DNA of 64,000 nt from Cavia porcellus (taxonomy: Eukaryota > Chordata > Mammalia > Rodentia > Caviidae): NCBI RefSeq assembly GCF_034190915.1, contig NW_026947489.1:62558001-62622000 (forward strand). Reading direction: 5' to 3'. The first letter of the stretch is position 1. The number at the start of each line of letters is the position of its first letter. Below, piece by piece: positions 45,500 through 57,670 of the stretch. Made by a program: the position numbers and the translations under genes. A model generated the notes under the pieces. That model was not told the DNA's origin. It saw only the letters and a program-made list of their open reading frames with translations, and did not search any database.

Positions 45500-46300
45500 A
45501 AGAGGCTATAGAAAAAAAAAACCCCAAAGTGCAAAAAGAAATCACTGTCAAAATAAAAGATAATGAAGCACAGAGGAGCAAATAGAAGAGCTCGTGGAAA
45601 CTATGGAAATTATGAATGCCAAACAAGAAATATAATCAATGAAGCAGATCCAAACAGAAATGCAGAATATTAGAAACTCCATTGAAAATATATGCAGCAG
45701 ATTGAATGAGGGCAAGGATAGAGTATCAGATGTAACAGATATGAACATGACTAGTAACTAGGAAAAGAAAGATATCTTAAAATCTAGCAGAACATGGAAA
45801 CTCAATCCAGCAGTGGCACAATGAAGCAAAGAACAAGTGAAATCAGTGATAAAGCTGGAGACACCGTAAAAAAACAAAATTATGGGAGAAAAATTCACAA
45901 ACATGGATAAAGAAATTGACATACAAAGAAGTGAAGTATACACAACTGCAAATAGCTGTGACCAAAATAAATCTACACTAGAACACAGGATAATCAAGAT
46001 TTCAGAAACTCAGTGCAAGAATAGAACATTAAAAGCAGCTAGAGAAAAGAAACAGATCACCTATGAAGGAAAACCCATCAGAATTACAGCAGACTTCTCA
46101 ATATATACATGCAAATCAAGGAGCTCTTGGAGCAAAGTATTTTAAACCCTAAAGGAAAAAAGAAACTTTATCCCAGATCAACATATACTGCAAAATTATC
46201 TTTCAAAATTGGTGGAGAAATAAGATATTTCCCTGAAAAAAACACATGAAAAAATTTATGACCACCAGCCTTACAGAATTATCTGAAAGAAATACTAGAA
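45500..46300 (+). pseudogene. L1-H ORF1, degenerate
   Basis: Coiled-coil text (EELVETMEIMNAKQE) is followed by MQNIRNSIENICSRLNEGKDRVSD, a decayed RRM, and a C-terminal domain open at 45882-46145: EHRIIKISETQCKNRTLKAAREKKQITYEGKPIRITADFSIYTCKS. Multiple frameshifts. RNA-binding ORF1p family. Confidence 0.7.
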
Positions 46301-47108
46301 ACAGATAAAGAAGACCATAAACACAGGAACACCAATAGAAAGAAGTCACCAGGCAGGGCAGCAATTAAACAGAGCAAAAAGACAAGGAACAAATAACAAG
46401 GAAACAACATGAAAAAGAAAAGTCAAGTTATCAGTTATAACCATCAATGCAAACTGTATCAATTCACCAATCAAAAGAAACGAATGGCACAATGGACCAA
46501 GAGGCAACATCTATAACTACTGTGCATCTGATAGTACATTTAACCCAGAATGAAATTCATAGACTAAAATCAAAGGATGAAAAAAATTTCCCATGTTGCC
46601 AGAATCCAGAAAAAGGCAGGGGTAGTTATTCGATTTTGCATACAAGGCAACCCTTAAGCTAAAACTGATCCAAAAAGCCAAAAATTGTCACTACGTATTT
46701 GTTAATGGAAAACTCTAGGAAAAAGAGATAAAAATCATAAATATTTATGCACTAAACATGGGTTCACCCAACTACATAAAACAAATATTGACAGATGTGA
46801 AAAACCAAAAAAGCTCTATACAATTGTAATGAGGGACTTTAATACCCTGTTCTCACAAATAGATAGATAAACTGGATAAAATATCAAAAAAAGAAATACT
46901 AGAATTAAACCAAGCCTGTGCATAAAGGATTTTGGTAGGTGTCTATAAAATATTCCACCCTAAAACATCAGAATACACATTCTTTTCATCTGCACATGGG
47001 ATATTCTACAAAATAGATCATATGTTATCTGAAAAAAACTTGTTTAAGTAAATGTAGAGGAACTGAAGTCATCCCATGCACACTATCTGACCATAGTGCA
47101 GTAAAATT

Positions 47109-47120
47109 GAAAATCATTGA
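47109..47120 (+). repeat. Left target-site duplication of L1-G (12 bp)
   Basis: GAAAATCATTGA, identical to 53734-53745. Confidence 0.88.
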
Positions 47121-47124
47121 CAGA

Positions 47125-47640
47125 GAACTGTGGAGTTTCCTGCAAGTAGGCGGGTGCACACTATCCCTGGAGCCCAGCCTATTTGGGACTCCTGCACCTC
47201 ACCATCGGTGTGCAGAGGAAGGGCTGGGCAGATCTGGGGCGCCTGCATCCAACCTCCCTGTGTATGTGGAGGACTGTGGATATCACAGGAAGCAGGGGAG
47301 CATCACAGGATCCAGAGGCCCCGTGGCCTGTGGTATGTGCTCAGCGCAGTCTGCCCAAAGCCCAGACTGTTCGGGACCCTCCAGGCTTCTGGGTGCAGTG
47401 AAGGGGATAAGTGGGTTTGAGGCACCTACAGGCACCTCCTCATTCCAGCTGCGCTTGGAGAACTGTGGAGCTTCCAACAAGCAGGTGGGTGCACAGTGTC
47501 CCTGAAGCCCAGCTTATCTGGAACTACAGAGTTCTAAACAGGCAGAAGAGGGCCATTGGTTCTACAGGCCCAGTGGCTTGGGATAACTGGGTGCCAGAGT
47601 CTCATGAGCTGTGAACATAGAAGGGGATTTCCAACAGACC
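47125..47640 (+). repeat. ~335-bp monomer array of the L1-G 5' UTR
   Basis: GAACTGTGGAG starts at 47125 and again at 47460 (335 bp). Both are followed by TTCC..CAAG.AGG.GGGTGCACA and CCCTG.AGCCCAGC. The same words occur reverse-complemented in the L1-B array. The element starts inside the first monomer, so the number of units varies between copies. Confidence 0.8.
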
Positions 47641-47686
47641 CTGAGGAAGCTTTCAAATAACACTAGAAACACAGAAATATAGGAAA

Positions 47687-48741
47687 ATGACAAAACAAAA
47701 GACCAAATTACAACCTCAAACATCCAGCCCATTTCAAGAAACCCTAGGATTGATGTATATAGAAGAAAATATATGCCATTCACCTCAAATATCGGACATA
47801 ATAGCTACTGAAATTAACAAGCAACTCCAGGAAGCTTTAAAGAAATTCAAAGTCAAAATAATCTCTCAGGTAAAAGAAGAAATGATAAAAGAAATGAAAG
47901 AGATTCTGAATATATCTAAAAAAACACAGTTAAAAAATTGGAGGAACTAAACAAAAAGATAGAATCCCTAGATGAGCAATATAAGAAACAAACAGAATAC
48001 ATACGGCAGATGCACAGAGATATACAGGAAAAAAAACTTCACTGAAAGTTGGAAAAAACGCCTTAATGAAAGTAAAGATAGAATTTCAGACCTTGAAGAC
48101 AGGTTTGCAGCTAGTGAACAGGAAAGGAAAGATCTTTTAAAAATAACAAGGAATAGGGAAACAACAATTCAACAACTGCAAGACAATGCAAAGAAAAATA
48201 ACATAAGAATGATAGGCATTAATGAAAAAGAAGGAGACAACATAAAGGATGTCAAGAGGATATTTAGAGAAGTAGTAGCTGAAAATTTCCCAAGCATGAG
48301 ATCAGAAACTGACATCAGGATCAGTGAAGCATATAGAACTCCAAATAGTAATAACCAAAATAAAACTACACCCACACATATAATAATCACCATCCCAGAA
48401 ATCCAACACAAAAATAGATTATTAAAAGCTGTCAGAGAGAAAAGACAGATCACTTATAAAGGAAAACCTATCAGAATCACAGCAGACTTCTCAGCACAAA
48501 CAACAAAGTCAAGAAGGGCATGGAGTGAAGTATTCCAGATTCTAAAGCAAAATGATTTCCAACCTAGAGTGATGTATACTGCAAAACTATCATTCAAAAT
48601 TGATGGTGAAATGCGATACTTCCATGACAAAGAACAGCTGAAGAACTTCATGAACACCAAGCCAACCATCCAAAAAATATTGAAAGACAGTTTAGATTCA
48701 CAAAGGAAAAAGCAACTAAGAAAGCAGATAATTAAACAGAA
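47687..48741 (+). pseudogene. L1-G ORF1, frameshifted; downstream frame fused to ORF2 start
   Basis: Starts MTKQKTKLQPQTSSPFQ at 47687 and is open for 87 codons. It shifts frame in the A-rich stretch near 47950, then is open from 47972 to 48865 (297 codons): coiled coil (RLNESKDRISDLEDRFAASEQ), RRM (IRMIGINEKEGDN) and C-terminal domain (YKGKPIRITADFSAQTTKSRRAW). The expected ORF1 stop is read through in this shifted frame, so the open frame runs on into the first ~37 codons of ORF2 (ININVNGLNAPIKRN) and stops at TGA where other copies have TGG. The fusion looks like a decay product. Confidence 0.88.
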
Positions 48742-48754
48742 CAGAAAGATAAAG

Positions 48755-51700
48755 ATGCAAAAGCAGACAGATAACATGTCAACAATAAACCAGCATTTAA
48801 CAGTAATAAACATTAATGTAAATGGTCTCAATGCACCAATCAAAAGAAACACACTAGCAGAATGAATCAAGAAACAAAATCCAACCATATGCTGTTTACA
48901 GGAAACCCAGCAAACCCAGAAGGATACTCACAGACTGAAAGTCAAAGGATGGAAAACACTACTTCATGCAGCAGGAATCCAAAAAAAGGCAGGAAGCCAT
49001 TCTGTTTGCAGACAACGTGAACTTTAAACCAACAATGACCATAAAGGACAAAGAAGGTCACTACATACTCGTAAGGGGAAAACTCCAAGAGGAAGAGATA
49101 ACTATCTTAAACATATATGCACCAAACTCCAGAGCACCCAGTTATATAAAACAACTATTAACAGAAATGAAAACTCAAATTATCAGTAACACAATTGTTA
49201 ACAGGAGACCTTAATACGCCATTGACACCAAGGGACAGATCAACCAGACAGAAAATGAGCAAAGAAATAACAGAACTGAATCACACCTGCAAACAAATGG
49301 ATTTGATAGACATATACAGAATGTTCCACCCAACAACATGAGAATACACATTCTTCTCAGCAGTACATAGATCATTCTCTAAAATAGACCATATATTAGC
49401 TCACAGAACATATTTAAACAAATGCAAGAGTTGAAATCATCCCTTGCATGTTATCGGATCATAGTGCTCTGAAATTAGAAATTAATGATAAAAGATACAG
49501 CAAAAAAACCACAAACACATGGAAACTGAATAACACACTCTTGAGTAATCGGTGGGTCACAGAAGAAATTAAACAATACCTAAAAGAAAATGAAAATGCA
49601 GCTACAACTTACTGGAATTTGTGGGGTGCAATGAAAGCTGTCCTCAGAGGAAAATGTATTGCACTGAGTTCCCACATCAGGAAAACAGAACGAATACAAA
49701 TAAATAACCTGATGCTACAACTCAAACAGCAAGAAAAAGAAGAGCAAGTCAAGCCCAAAGCCAAAAGAAGAGAGGAAATTATAAAAATCAGAGCAGAAAT
49801 CAGTTCAATAGAGACTAAGAAAACAATTCACAGAAGCAATGAATCAAAGAGTTGGTTCTTTGAAAGAATAAATAAAATCGATAAGCCCTAGCCAACCTTA
49901 TTTTAAAAAGGGAAGAAAAAGCTCAAATTCATGCAATAAGAAATGAAAAAGGTGAAATCACTACAGACCCAATAGAAATACAGAAGATCATCAACAAAAA
50001 TTTCAAAAAACTCTACTCTCAAAGGTTTGATAACACAGAAGAAATAGACAGATTCTTAGAAACATATGAAGTACCAAAGCTAGATCAAGAGGATGTAAAA
50101 GTGCTGAATAACCCAATCTCTGCTAATGAAATTGAAAATGTAATTAAGTCCTTACATACAAAGAAAAACCCAGGCCCAGATGGATTCACTGCAGAATTCT
50201 ACAAGAAATACAAAAACTCCTAATGCCAACACTGCTCAAACTATTCAATGAAATTGAAAGAGAAGCAATCCTTCCTAAGTCATTCCTGGAAGCAAATATT
50301 ACTCTAGTACCAAAACCTGAGAAAGACCAACTATAAAAGAGAACTATAGACCGATCTCCCTAATGAACAGAGATGCAAAAATCCTCAATAAAACATTGGC
50401 AAATAGGATGCAGCAAATCATCAAGAAGATTATACACCATGACCAAGTGGGATTCATCCCAGGAATGCAAGGATGATTCAACATATATAAATCAATAAAT
50501 GTAATCCACCATATCAATAAAGCCAAAAGTAAGAATCACATGATCATTTCCATCGATGCAGTAAAAGCCTTCAATAACGTCCAACATTCATTCATGATAA
50601 GAACTCTACAGAAAATTGAAATAGATGGTTTTTATCTCAGTATAATAAAGGCCATTTATGACAAACCAACAGACAGCATCATACTCAATGGCCAAAAATT
50701 GAAAGCCTTTATTTTAAAATCAGGCACAAGAGAAGCATGTCCATTATCACCACTCCTATTTAATATACTACTGGAAGTACTAGCCAGAGCAATTAGGCAA
50801 GAGAGAGAAATAAAAGGGGTAAAGATAGGAAAAGAAGAAGGTAAATTATCATTGTTTGCAGATGACATGATACTCTACATAGAAGACCCCCTAAACTCCA
50901 TTGAAAGACTCTTAGATATAATAAATAAATTCAGTAATGTCACTGGATACAAAATCAGTACTCAGAAATCAATAGCATTCCTATACACTAACAACAAAAT
51001 CACAGAGAGAGAAATAAGAGAAACCACACTCTTCACATTAGCAAGCAAAATAATGAAATATTTAGGAATTACTCTTACAAAAGAAGTGAAAGACCTATAC
51101 AAGGAAAATTATAATACACTGAAAAAAGGAAGTTGAAGATGATCTCAGAAAATAGAAAGACATCCCTTGCTCATGGATAGGAAGAACAAACATTGTGGAG
51201 ATGGCCATTCTCCCAAAACTGTTACACAGATTCAATGCAATCCCAATAAAAATACCATCAACATACCTTATAGATCTAGAGAAATCACTCCTAAAATTCA
51301 TCTGGAACCAGAAGAGACCTAGAATAGCAAAGGCAATTCTAAGCAGCAAAGGCAAGGCAGGAGGCATCACAATACCTGACTTGAAGTTATACTACAAATA
51401 AACAGAAGTAAAATCAACATGGTATTGGAATCAAAACAGAGCTGAAGATCAATGGAATCGATTAGAAGATACAACCACAACTACAAACACACTCAACCAC
51501 CTTATCTTTGATAAAGGAGCCAAGCAGGTTCACTGGAAGAATGACAGTCTCTTTAATAAATAGTGCTGGAAAAACTGGCTCTCCATTTCCCGAAAACTAA
51601 AGCTAGACCCATATATATCACCATGTACTAAATTAAAGTCTAAATGTGTCATAGATCTGAATATTAAAACAGAAACACTAAATCTATTGGAAGACAAATT

Positions 51701-52572
51701 GGTACAACCCTTGAAGACATAGGAGTAGGTAGAGAATTCATGAACGGGACTCAAACTGCATGGGAAATACTTCCTAGAATCAATAACTGGGACTACTTCT
51801 TATTAAAAAGTTTCTGCATGTCAAAATAAATCTCCAGCATAGTGAAAAGAAAACCCACAAACTGGGAAAAGATTTTAGTGAACTCTCTCTCAGACAAGAG
51901 ACTCTTGTCTAAAACATATAAAGAATTAAAAGACTCAGACCCACAAAATTCAAAGATCCAATCCAAAAGTGGGCATCTGAGATGAATACGCACTTCTCAC
52001 ATGAAGAAATACAAATGACAAATAAATACATGAAAAAATGTTCACCATCATTGGTCATTAGAGAAATGCAAATTAAAACCACACTGAGATACCATCTCAC
52101 TCCTGAAAGAATGGCCAGGATCAAGAAAATCACCAACAACAAATGCTGGAGGGGCTGTGGGGAAAGAAGTCTCCTACACTGTTGGTGGCAATGTAGGCCG
52201 GTACAACCTTTGTGGAGGTCAGTCTGGAGATTTCTCAAAAAGATGGGATTGGAAGTCCCATTTATTCCAGCTATTCCACTTCTAAGCATATTCCCCGAAG
52301 AGCTGAAAGCATCATACCACAGTGATATATTTACACCTATTTTTATAGCAGCACAATTTGTAATCACCCAATCTTGGAAACAACCCAAGTGTCCATCAAC
52401 TGAGGAATGGATAAAAAAGTTGTGGTATTTCTATACAATGGAGTATTATTCAGCTATAAAGAAGCATCACATTGAGATATTCATCAATAAATGGGTGCAG
52501 CTTGATACCATACTCATACTTGTAATAAATCAATCTTGCATTTGTGAATATCGAATAGTTTTCCTAATGTAA
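48755..52572 (+). pseudogene. L1-G ORF2, several stops; RT catalytic box intact
   Basis: Endonuclease pieces (48755-48865; 48966-49214 with NIYAPNSRAPSY; SDHSAL at 49448), linker (49448-49891), RT (50540-51136: [28 protein letters not shown] intact at 50855-50866), RT thumb (51195-51401) and C-terminus (51982-52572, 196 codons; knuckle CWRGCGERSLLHCWWQC with the C-to-H spacing shortened by one). Expected about 1,270 residues. Broken by at least six stops or frameshifts, so no enzyme is expected. It gave the reference used here to size the L1-A deletion. Confidence 0.88.
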
Positions 52573-53733
52573 GTAATGATTCAAATATATAAAAGTATAT
52601 AGTAATCATGATTTCCCATTATTTGGCTTTGAATTCTTATAAAGTTTTCACTTACTTATTAGAAAGGCTTTATTCTGGGCTTCTTGACATGGAAATATTT
52701 GAAGCTGTAATATATGAAATGATGTTCAATTATTTCAAGGAAAAAGACTATGGTAGCTACTATTAAATCGGGTTATTTGGTGGTGAAGCACTAGGTTGCT
52801 GAAACAGTCATGCTGTGACCTATATTGTTATGTTGTTATGTCCTATTTTATCGCAATCTCTCCCTTATTCACTAAAAAAATTATTTAGTTATTTTTTATG
52901 TTTTTTTTAACTAAGGGGAAAAATTTAAAAAATTAGCAGGATATATTATAGTAACTTTTTTGATTTCCTATTAACTTGTTTTGAAGTCCTGTAATACTCT
53001 CTCTATCTTGTTTTGACTGATTAGACTCTGTTCCATTCTGTATGATAGTATCAAGTTTGGGGGTATAGGCAACTACTTTGAAGGCAATAAGATTCACTAA
53101 GATGCCCATTCTGGTTTGACTATTGTCTCCTTTGGAAGTCCTGTAATGTTTACAAGGTTTAGGTTTTATTGGTCTTGTTCTCTACTGTTTTGTTCAACTT
53201 TATAATACCTAATGAGATAGACAATTCTTTTTAAGGAAGCAAGAGGCATTATGGTAACCATTGTTGATAACCTTGTACTCTGTTTTTACATCATGTGCTA
53301 TGTCTATCCTTGGTTTTGACTGACAGCTTTGTTTTGCCATTTTGACTTTATTCTCTTCCAAAAAAAAAGTAATAAGAACTAAAGAGTAATAAAACCCAAA
53401 ATGTGTAAATTTTGTTGTAAAAAGCAGAGGGAAAGAAAGTGCTCTAAATGATACAACTGCAAGTGTGTTTAGGGGTGTTAAATAGCTGACCATATTAATG
53501 TTTTTGGTTGGATCATTGAACACAACTGTTTGCAGTCTCTCTGTTTGAATGTTCACTTTGTATGCTTTGATACTGTGACTTGAGCAACTATCTCTAAGAT
53601 GATAATGTGTAATCTATTAACTGGTGATTTCTTACTGGTTTTTTTTGTAGTTCTGTATTACTTGTACCCTTACACCGCTATTGTTTTGTTTTGTTTTTTC
53701 TCTTTTTCCTTTTAAGTAAAATTTTAAAAAACA
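52573..53733 (+). other. 3' UTR of L1-G
   Basis: Same long 3' UTR as L1-B and L1-A, including a polypurine tract near 53420-53440 (GCAGAGGGAAAGAAAG), and ends TTTTAAGTAAAATTTTAAAAAACA. The first unit block (GAACAGCTATTTTGAAG...) present in L1-H is missing. Confidence 0.75.
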
Positions 53734-53745
53734 GAAAATCATTGA
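53734..53745 (+). repeat. Right target-site duplication of L1-G
   Basis: GAAAATCATTGA; L1-H ORF2 resumes after it. Confidence 0.88.
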
Positions 53746-55665
53746 AAAAGGAAATAATAAAAACTATATTAACTCCTGGAAATTAACATCCTTCTAAGCA
53801 ACAAATGGGTAATGGACTATGAGATTATGGACTAAGTTAAACCCTATATACAATTAAATGATAATGCTGACACGGCACACTGAAGCACAGGATGCAATGA
53901 AAGCAGACTTCTCAGGGAAATTTACAGCGATTAACTCACACATCAAGAAAACAAAGGTAGCTCAAATAATCAGTCTAATGTAGACTCTCAAACTCCTACA
54001 AAATTAAGAACAAATTAGACCTATGGGGGCAAATGATAAAGATAAAAACAGAAGTTAATGCAATAGAGTCTAACAAAACAATACAAAGACTCAGTGAATT
54101 TAAAAGTTGGTTCTTTGAAAAAATAAATTTGGTAAACCATTAACCAACATCATCAAAAAGAGGAAAAAACACAAATTCGAGCAATTAGGAATGAAAACTG
54201 GGAAGTGAAATAAATCAAATTCACATGTATGAATACCGATTAGTTTCCCTAGTGTAAGAAATAATACAAATACTTAAAAGTATGTGGTAATCATGATTCC
54301 CCATTATATGGCTCTCAAGCCTTATAAAGCTTTCACTCATTAATTGGAATAGTTTTATTCTGGGCTGTTTGGTATTATTGTCTGTGATGATATGAACAGC
54401 TATTTTGAAGAAAACAAGACATCATTACAGCTAGTGCTGATTTAACATCACCTTGTTTTGAAGCCCTATAAAACTGTTGTTCTTCTGTCTCCATTGCTTT
54501 TATCATGTTGTGTCTTATTGGATTTTATTATATGTGACAGTATAAACAAAAAATTTTATAGGCAAAGAGATAATATAGAATCCATTGTTCATTTTCTATT
54601 AGCTGGTTCTAAATACCCTGTAATACTTTCATCCTCTTGAATGGTTTCACACTGTCTTGATATGTTTGATGCTATAGTATACAAAGTTATACTCAAATCT
54701 TTCAAGGAAAGAGACATTATGGCAACTAATATTAAGTTGGGTTATCTTGTCGTGATACACTATGTGGCTTAAATTGTTCTGTTCTGACCTGTATTGTTAT
54801 GTTGTTATGTCCTCATTTATCTCAATCTCCCTTTTTAAAAATTTGTTTGTTTTTCATTATTTTTTAATTAAGGCAAACCATTTTTTAAAAAATTAGCAGG
54901 ATATATTATAGCAACTTTTTTGGTTTCCTATTATCTTGATTTGAAGCCCTGCATTGCTCTCACCATCTTGTTTTGACTTATTTTACTCTATTCTGTTTAA
55001 TGGTATCAAGTTTGAGGGTATAGGCAACTACTTTGAAGGCAGTATGATTCACTATGATGCCCATTCTGGTTTGACTATTTTCTTCTTTTGAAGTTCAGTA
55101 ATATTTCCAATGTTTATGTTTTATTGGTTTTGCTCTGTACTGTTTTGTTCAATTTTATCATACCTAATGATATAGGCAATTCTTTTTAAGGTAGCAAGAG
55201 GCATTATGTTAACCATCATTGATTACCTTGTATTCTGTTTTTACATCATGTACTATGTCCATCCTTTGTTTTGACTGACGGCTTTCTTTTGTCACATTTG
55301 GTTTTATCCTCTTCCTAAAAAAAGCAATAAGAACTGTGGGAGTAATAAAATCCAAGGTGTGTAATTGTTATTGTAAAAAAGAGAGTAAAAGAAAGTGCTC
55401 TAATGGACACAACTGCAAGTGTGTTTAGGTGTGTAAGATAGATGATCATATTACTGTTTTTGTTGGATCATTGAACACAACTGTTTGCAGTCTCACTGTT
55501 TGAATGGCCACTTTGTATCCTTTAATTTTGTAACTTGAACAACTATTTCTAAGATGACAATATGTAATCTATTAACTAGTGATTTCTTACTGTTTTTTTT
55601 GAAATTCTGTATTACTTGTACCCTTTTACTGTTTTGTTTTGTTTAAATAAAAATTTTTAAAATGT
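53746..55665 (+). mobile_element. L1-H part 2: ORF2 remnant and full 3' UTR
   Basis: An ORF2 linker remnant to about 54218, then the last ORF2 codons and a long 3' UTR to 55665 (ending TTTAAATAAAAATTTTTAAAA). This 3' UTR shows the internal units most clearly: blocks near 54385-54470, 54665-54760, 55010-55100, 55150-55235 and 55530-55615. Confidence 0.82.
54411..54459 (+). other. Potential hairpin in the L1 3' UTR unit
   Basis: AAAACAAG at 54411-54418 and CTTGTTTT at 54452-54459 are perfect reverse complements with a 33-nt loop. The same pair occurs in L1-A (near 5240 and 5281) and, on the minus strand, in L1-F (about 36377 and 36416). Role unknown. Confidence 0.55.
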
Positions 55666-57039
55666 TCAAAAAAATCATTCCGTAAATTTCCTTTAGAAAT
55701 GATATGTTTAAAATATTTTAATTATTAGCAATTGCAAGACATACATGTCAACCCTCCATGTTCTATGAATAAATTATTTATCTGGGCAATGTTAAAACAG
55801 TTCATTCCTTTGCAAGTAACTTCTGCAGTTGCTAGAAAGGCTTTAATGACATCACGATTCATAGTTGTGCATCTGTGAGCAAAAACTACAAATAGATGAA
55901 AAGCGTATTTGTCACTTGGCAGTGTATCTCAAATGTCACTCACAATGTAGAATGCTAGCCAAATGATTCTGTATTATTACTCTGAACCTAAGTAGAAAAT
56001 AAGCATAAATCAACACATGCAGCTAATCATAAAAATCTAACCTATATTGCTTTATCACTTTTATACCTAAATTTTGTAATTTGAGCTACTTTGAAGATAA
56101 TAATATGCTATATGTCAACTAGTGTTAATTTCCTATTACTTTTTTTGAAATTCTATATCATTTTATCCTGTTTTTGTTTTTAAAATAAAAAATCTTAAGG
56201 GTGTAAGGATCTTTATGTTTGTAAATAAATTATTCATTCTAAAAACCCACAGAATAGTGAGAAAATCATTATATTCCAATAACACTGCATATTGTTGGCA
56301 TTCTTTGGGGTGAGGATATAGAGAAAAACTGAAAAAGCATTGGACTTCTGGCCAGGCCCAGCCTTTCCTGTAGCCATATCATAAAAGGATTTTAGTGACT
56401 AAAGGGGATAAACACAGCCCTCAGCATTGCACCATCATAGTATCTATTACAAATGAGGGACTGAGCAAGGAAACACTTTTAATTCTTTGTGGACTCTGGG
56501 GCAAAACCAACACAATAAATGGATATTTTGCTTGTTTATTGCTTCTATATGTTTCCATGTCCATCCTCCAAGGGCAACACAACTGTCCTTGTTTCTTGAG
56601 ATAAGATTAAATTCTTTCAATTCCTGGAAATAGTTCGAGCCTCTCAAAGCAGTGATTGAAAGAATATTCAGACTGAACTCCATGAATTTTTTTAAAATGC
56701 CAGTGATTGGCCGCTAGTTATTTTTATTGTCTCATAATATATAATCCATTCAGTGACAACATTGTAATTTTTTTGATTAGACAATAACTTATAACCAGTG
56801 TTTTGTTTTTACCAAAATTACACTGTGAGCTAACATACTATTTTTTAAAGAGAAAACAATGAGAGGCATAACAATGAAAATAAATTTCAAAACAGGTGGT
56901 AGGTAGGACAGTAACAATAGTTGATATATTGTATATTATTGTCTTTGCAGTAGTTACTCAGAGTATGAAATGTAGACAAAAAATATTGTACAATGTTAGC
57001 ACAAAATTTTCTTTTCAATGAACTGAGAGAAACTACCTG
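55666..57039. other. Mostly unrecognised; includes an old L1 tail fragment
   Basis: No gene recognised. 56040-56205 (+) matches the last part of the L1 3' UTR (TTGTAATTTGAGCTACTTTGAAGATAATAATATG ... TTTTTGAAATTCTATATCA ... AAAATAAAAAATC), a decayed tail. The rest, including 56330-56780, carries no recognised repeat or exon. Confidence 0.45.
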
Positions 57040-57670
57040 TATCACCACTTTCATTCTCTTGAATGGTTTCACACTATCTTGATAAGTTTGATGCTATAGT
57101 ATACGAAGTTATACTCAAATATTTCAAAGAAAGAAACAGCATGGTATCTACTATTAATGTCAGGCTATCTGGTGGTGAAACACAATGAAGCTTAAATTGT
57201 TTGGTTCTGACCTGTGTTGTTCTATTGATATGTTCTCTTTTAGCTCAATCTCCCCCCTTTTTTTCTTTTCTTAAAAATTAATTTCTTATTATCTTTTAAT
57301 TAAGGGAAAACTATTATTAAATTATTAAACTTATTAATAAATTTAAGTCATTTATATTTATAATTTATATATTTATATATTATAATTTATAATAAATTAA
57401 TTAATTTAATAATAAAATTATTGAATTATTAAATTAAAACTATTATTAAACTAAATTAAAAATAGTGGGATATATTATAGGAACTTTTTGGTTTTCCTAT
57501 TAACCTGATTTGAACCCCTGTAGTGTTATACACATCTTATTCTGACTGATTTTATTATATTCTGTTTTGTTTAATAGTATCAAATTTGAGGGTATAGGCA
57601 ACCACTCTGAAAGCAACAAGATATTCTATGATGCTCATTATGGTTTGACTATTATCTTCTTTGGAAGTCC
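57040..57670 (+). mobile_element. L1 3' UTR fragment, split by the ERV
   Basis: Begins CACTTTCATTCTCTTGAATG and follows the 3' UTR order of L1-H (54628 onward) through GGCAACCACTCTGAAAGCAAC to GGAAGTCCTGTAA, where the ERV LTR begins. The remainder must lie beyond the right edge. An AT-rich expansion (57316-57445) is peculiar to this copy. Confidence 0.75.
57316..57445. repeat. AT-rich low-complexity tract
   Basis: Almost pure A/T with recurring TTATTAAATT and TATATTTATA words, absent from the other 3' UTR copies at this place (they have a simple A/T-rich stretch of about 30 bp). A local slippage expansion. Confidence 0.75.

Larger units (their letters stand above)
45470..47120 (+). mobile_element. 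L1-H part 1: ORF1 and ORF2 start
   Basis: Old L1 with no clear 5' UTR (the 5' end is decayed or truncated near 45470). ORF1 45500-46300; ORF2 endonuclease from about 46409 to the L1-G insertion point (GAAAATCATTGA at 47109-47120). It continues at 53734. Confidence 0.75.
47121..53733 (+). mobile_element. L1-G: full-length LINE-1 inserted in L1-H (same strand)
   Basis: 6,613 bp between perfect 12-bp duplications. It contains a 5' UTR of just over one ~335-bp monomer of the L1-B type (47125-47640), ORF1 (47687-48741), ORF2 (about 48755-52572), a ~1.16-kb 3' UTR and a short A-rich end. Sequence and lesions resemble L1-B: the same subfamily and a similar age by eye. Confidence 0.95.
46409..54260 (+). 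pseudogene. L1-H ORF2, interrupted by L1-G and missing the RT and C-terminus
   Basis: Piece 1 (about 46409-47108) covers the endonuclease (INANCINSPIKRN; EIHRLKSKD; the SKIDH-like region reads FYKIDH) in several frames. Piece 2 (53746-54215) holds the linker between endonuclease and RT (e.g. AIESNKTIQRLSEFKSWFFEKI-like text, RGKNTNSSN). At about 54218 it jumps from 'GCAATTAGGAATGAAAACTGGG' to 'AAGTGAAATAAATCAAAT', the last codons of ORF2. The RT core and knuckle (over 2 kb) are missing. 47121-53733 is L1-G and not part of this gene. Confidence 0.75.

Noticed and set aside
56395..56604. 69-codon plus frame at 56395-56604 as a small gene
   Set aside because: No domain recognised and no supporting context.
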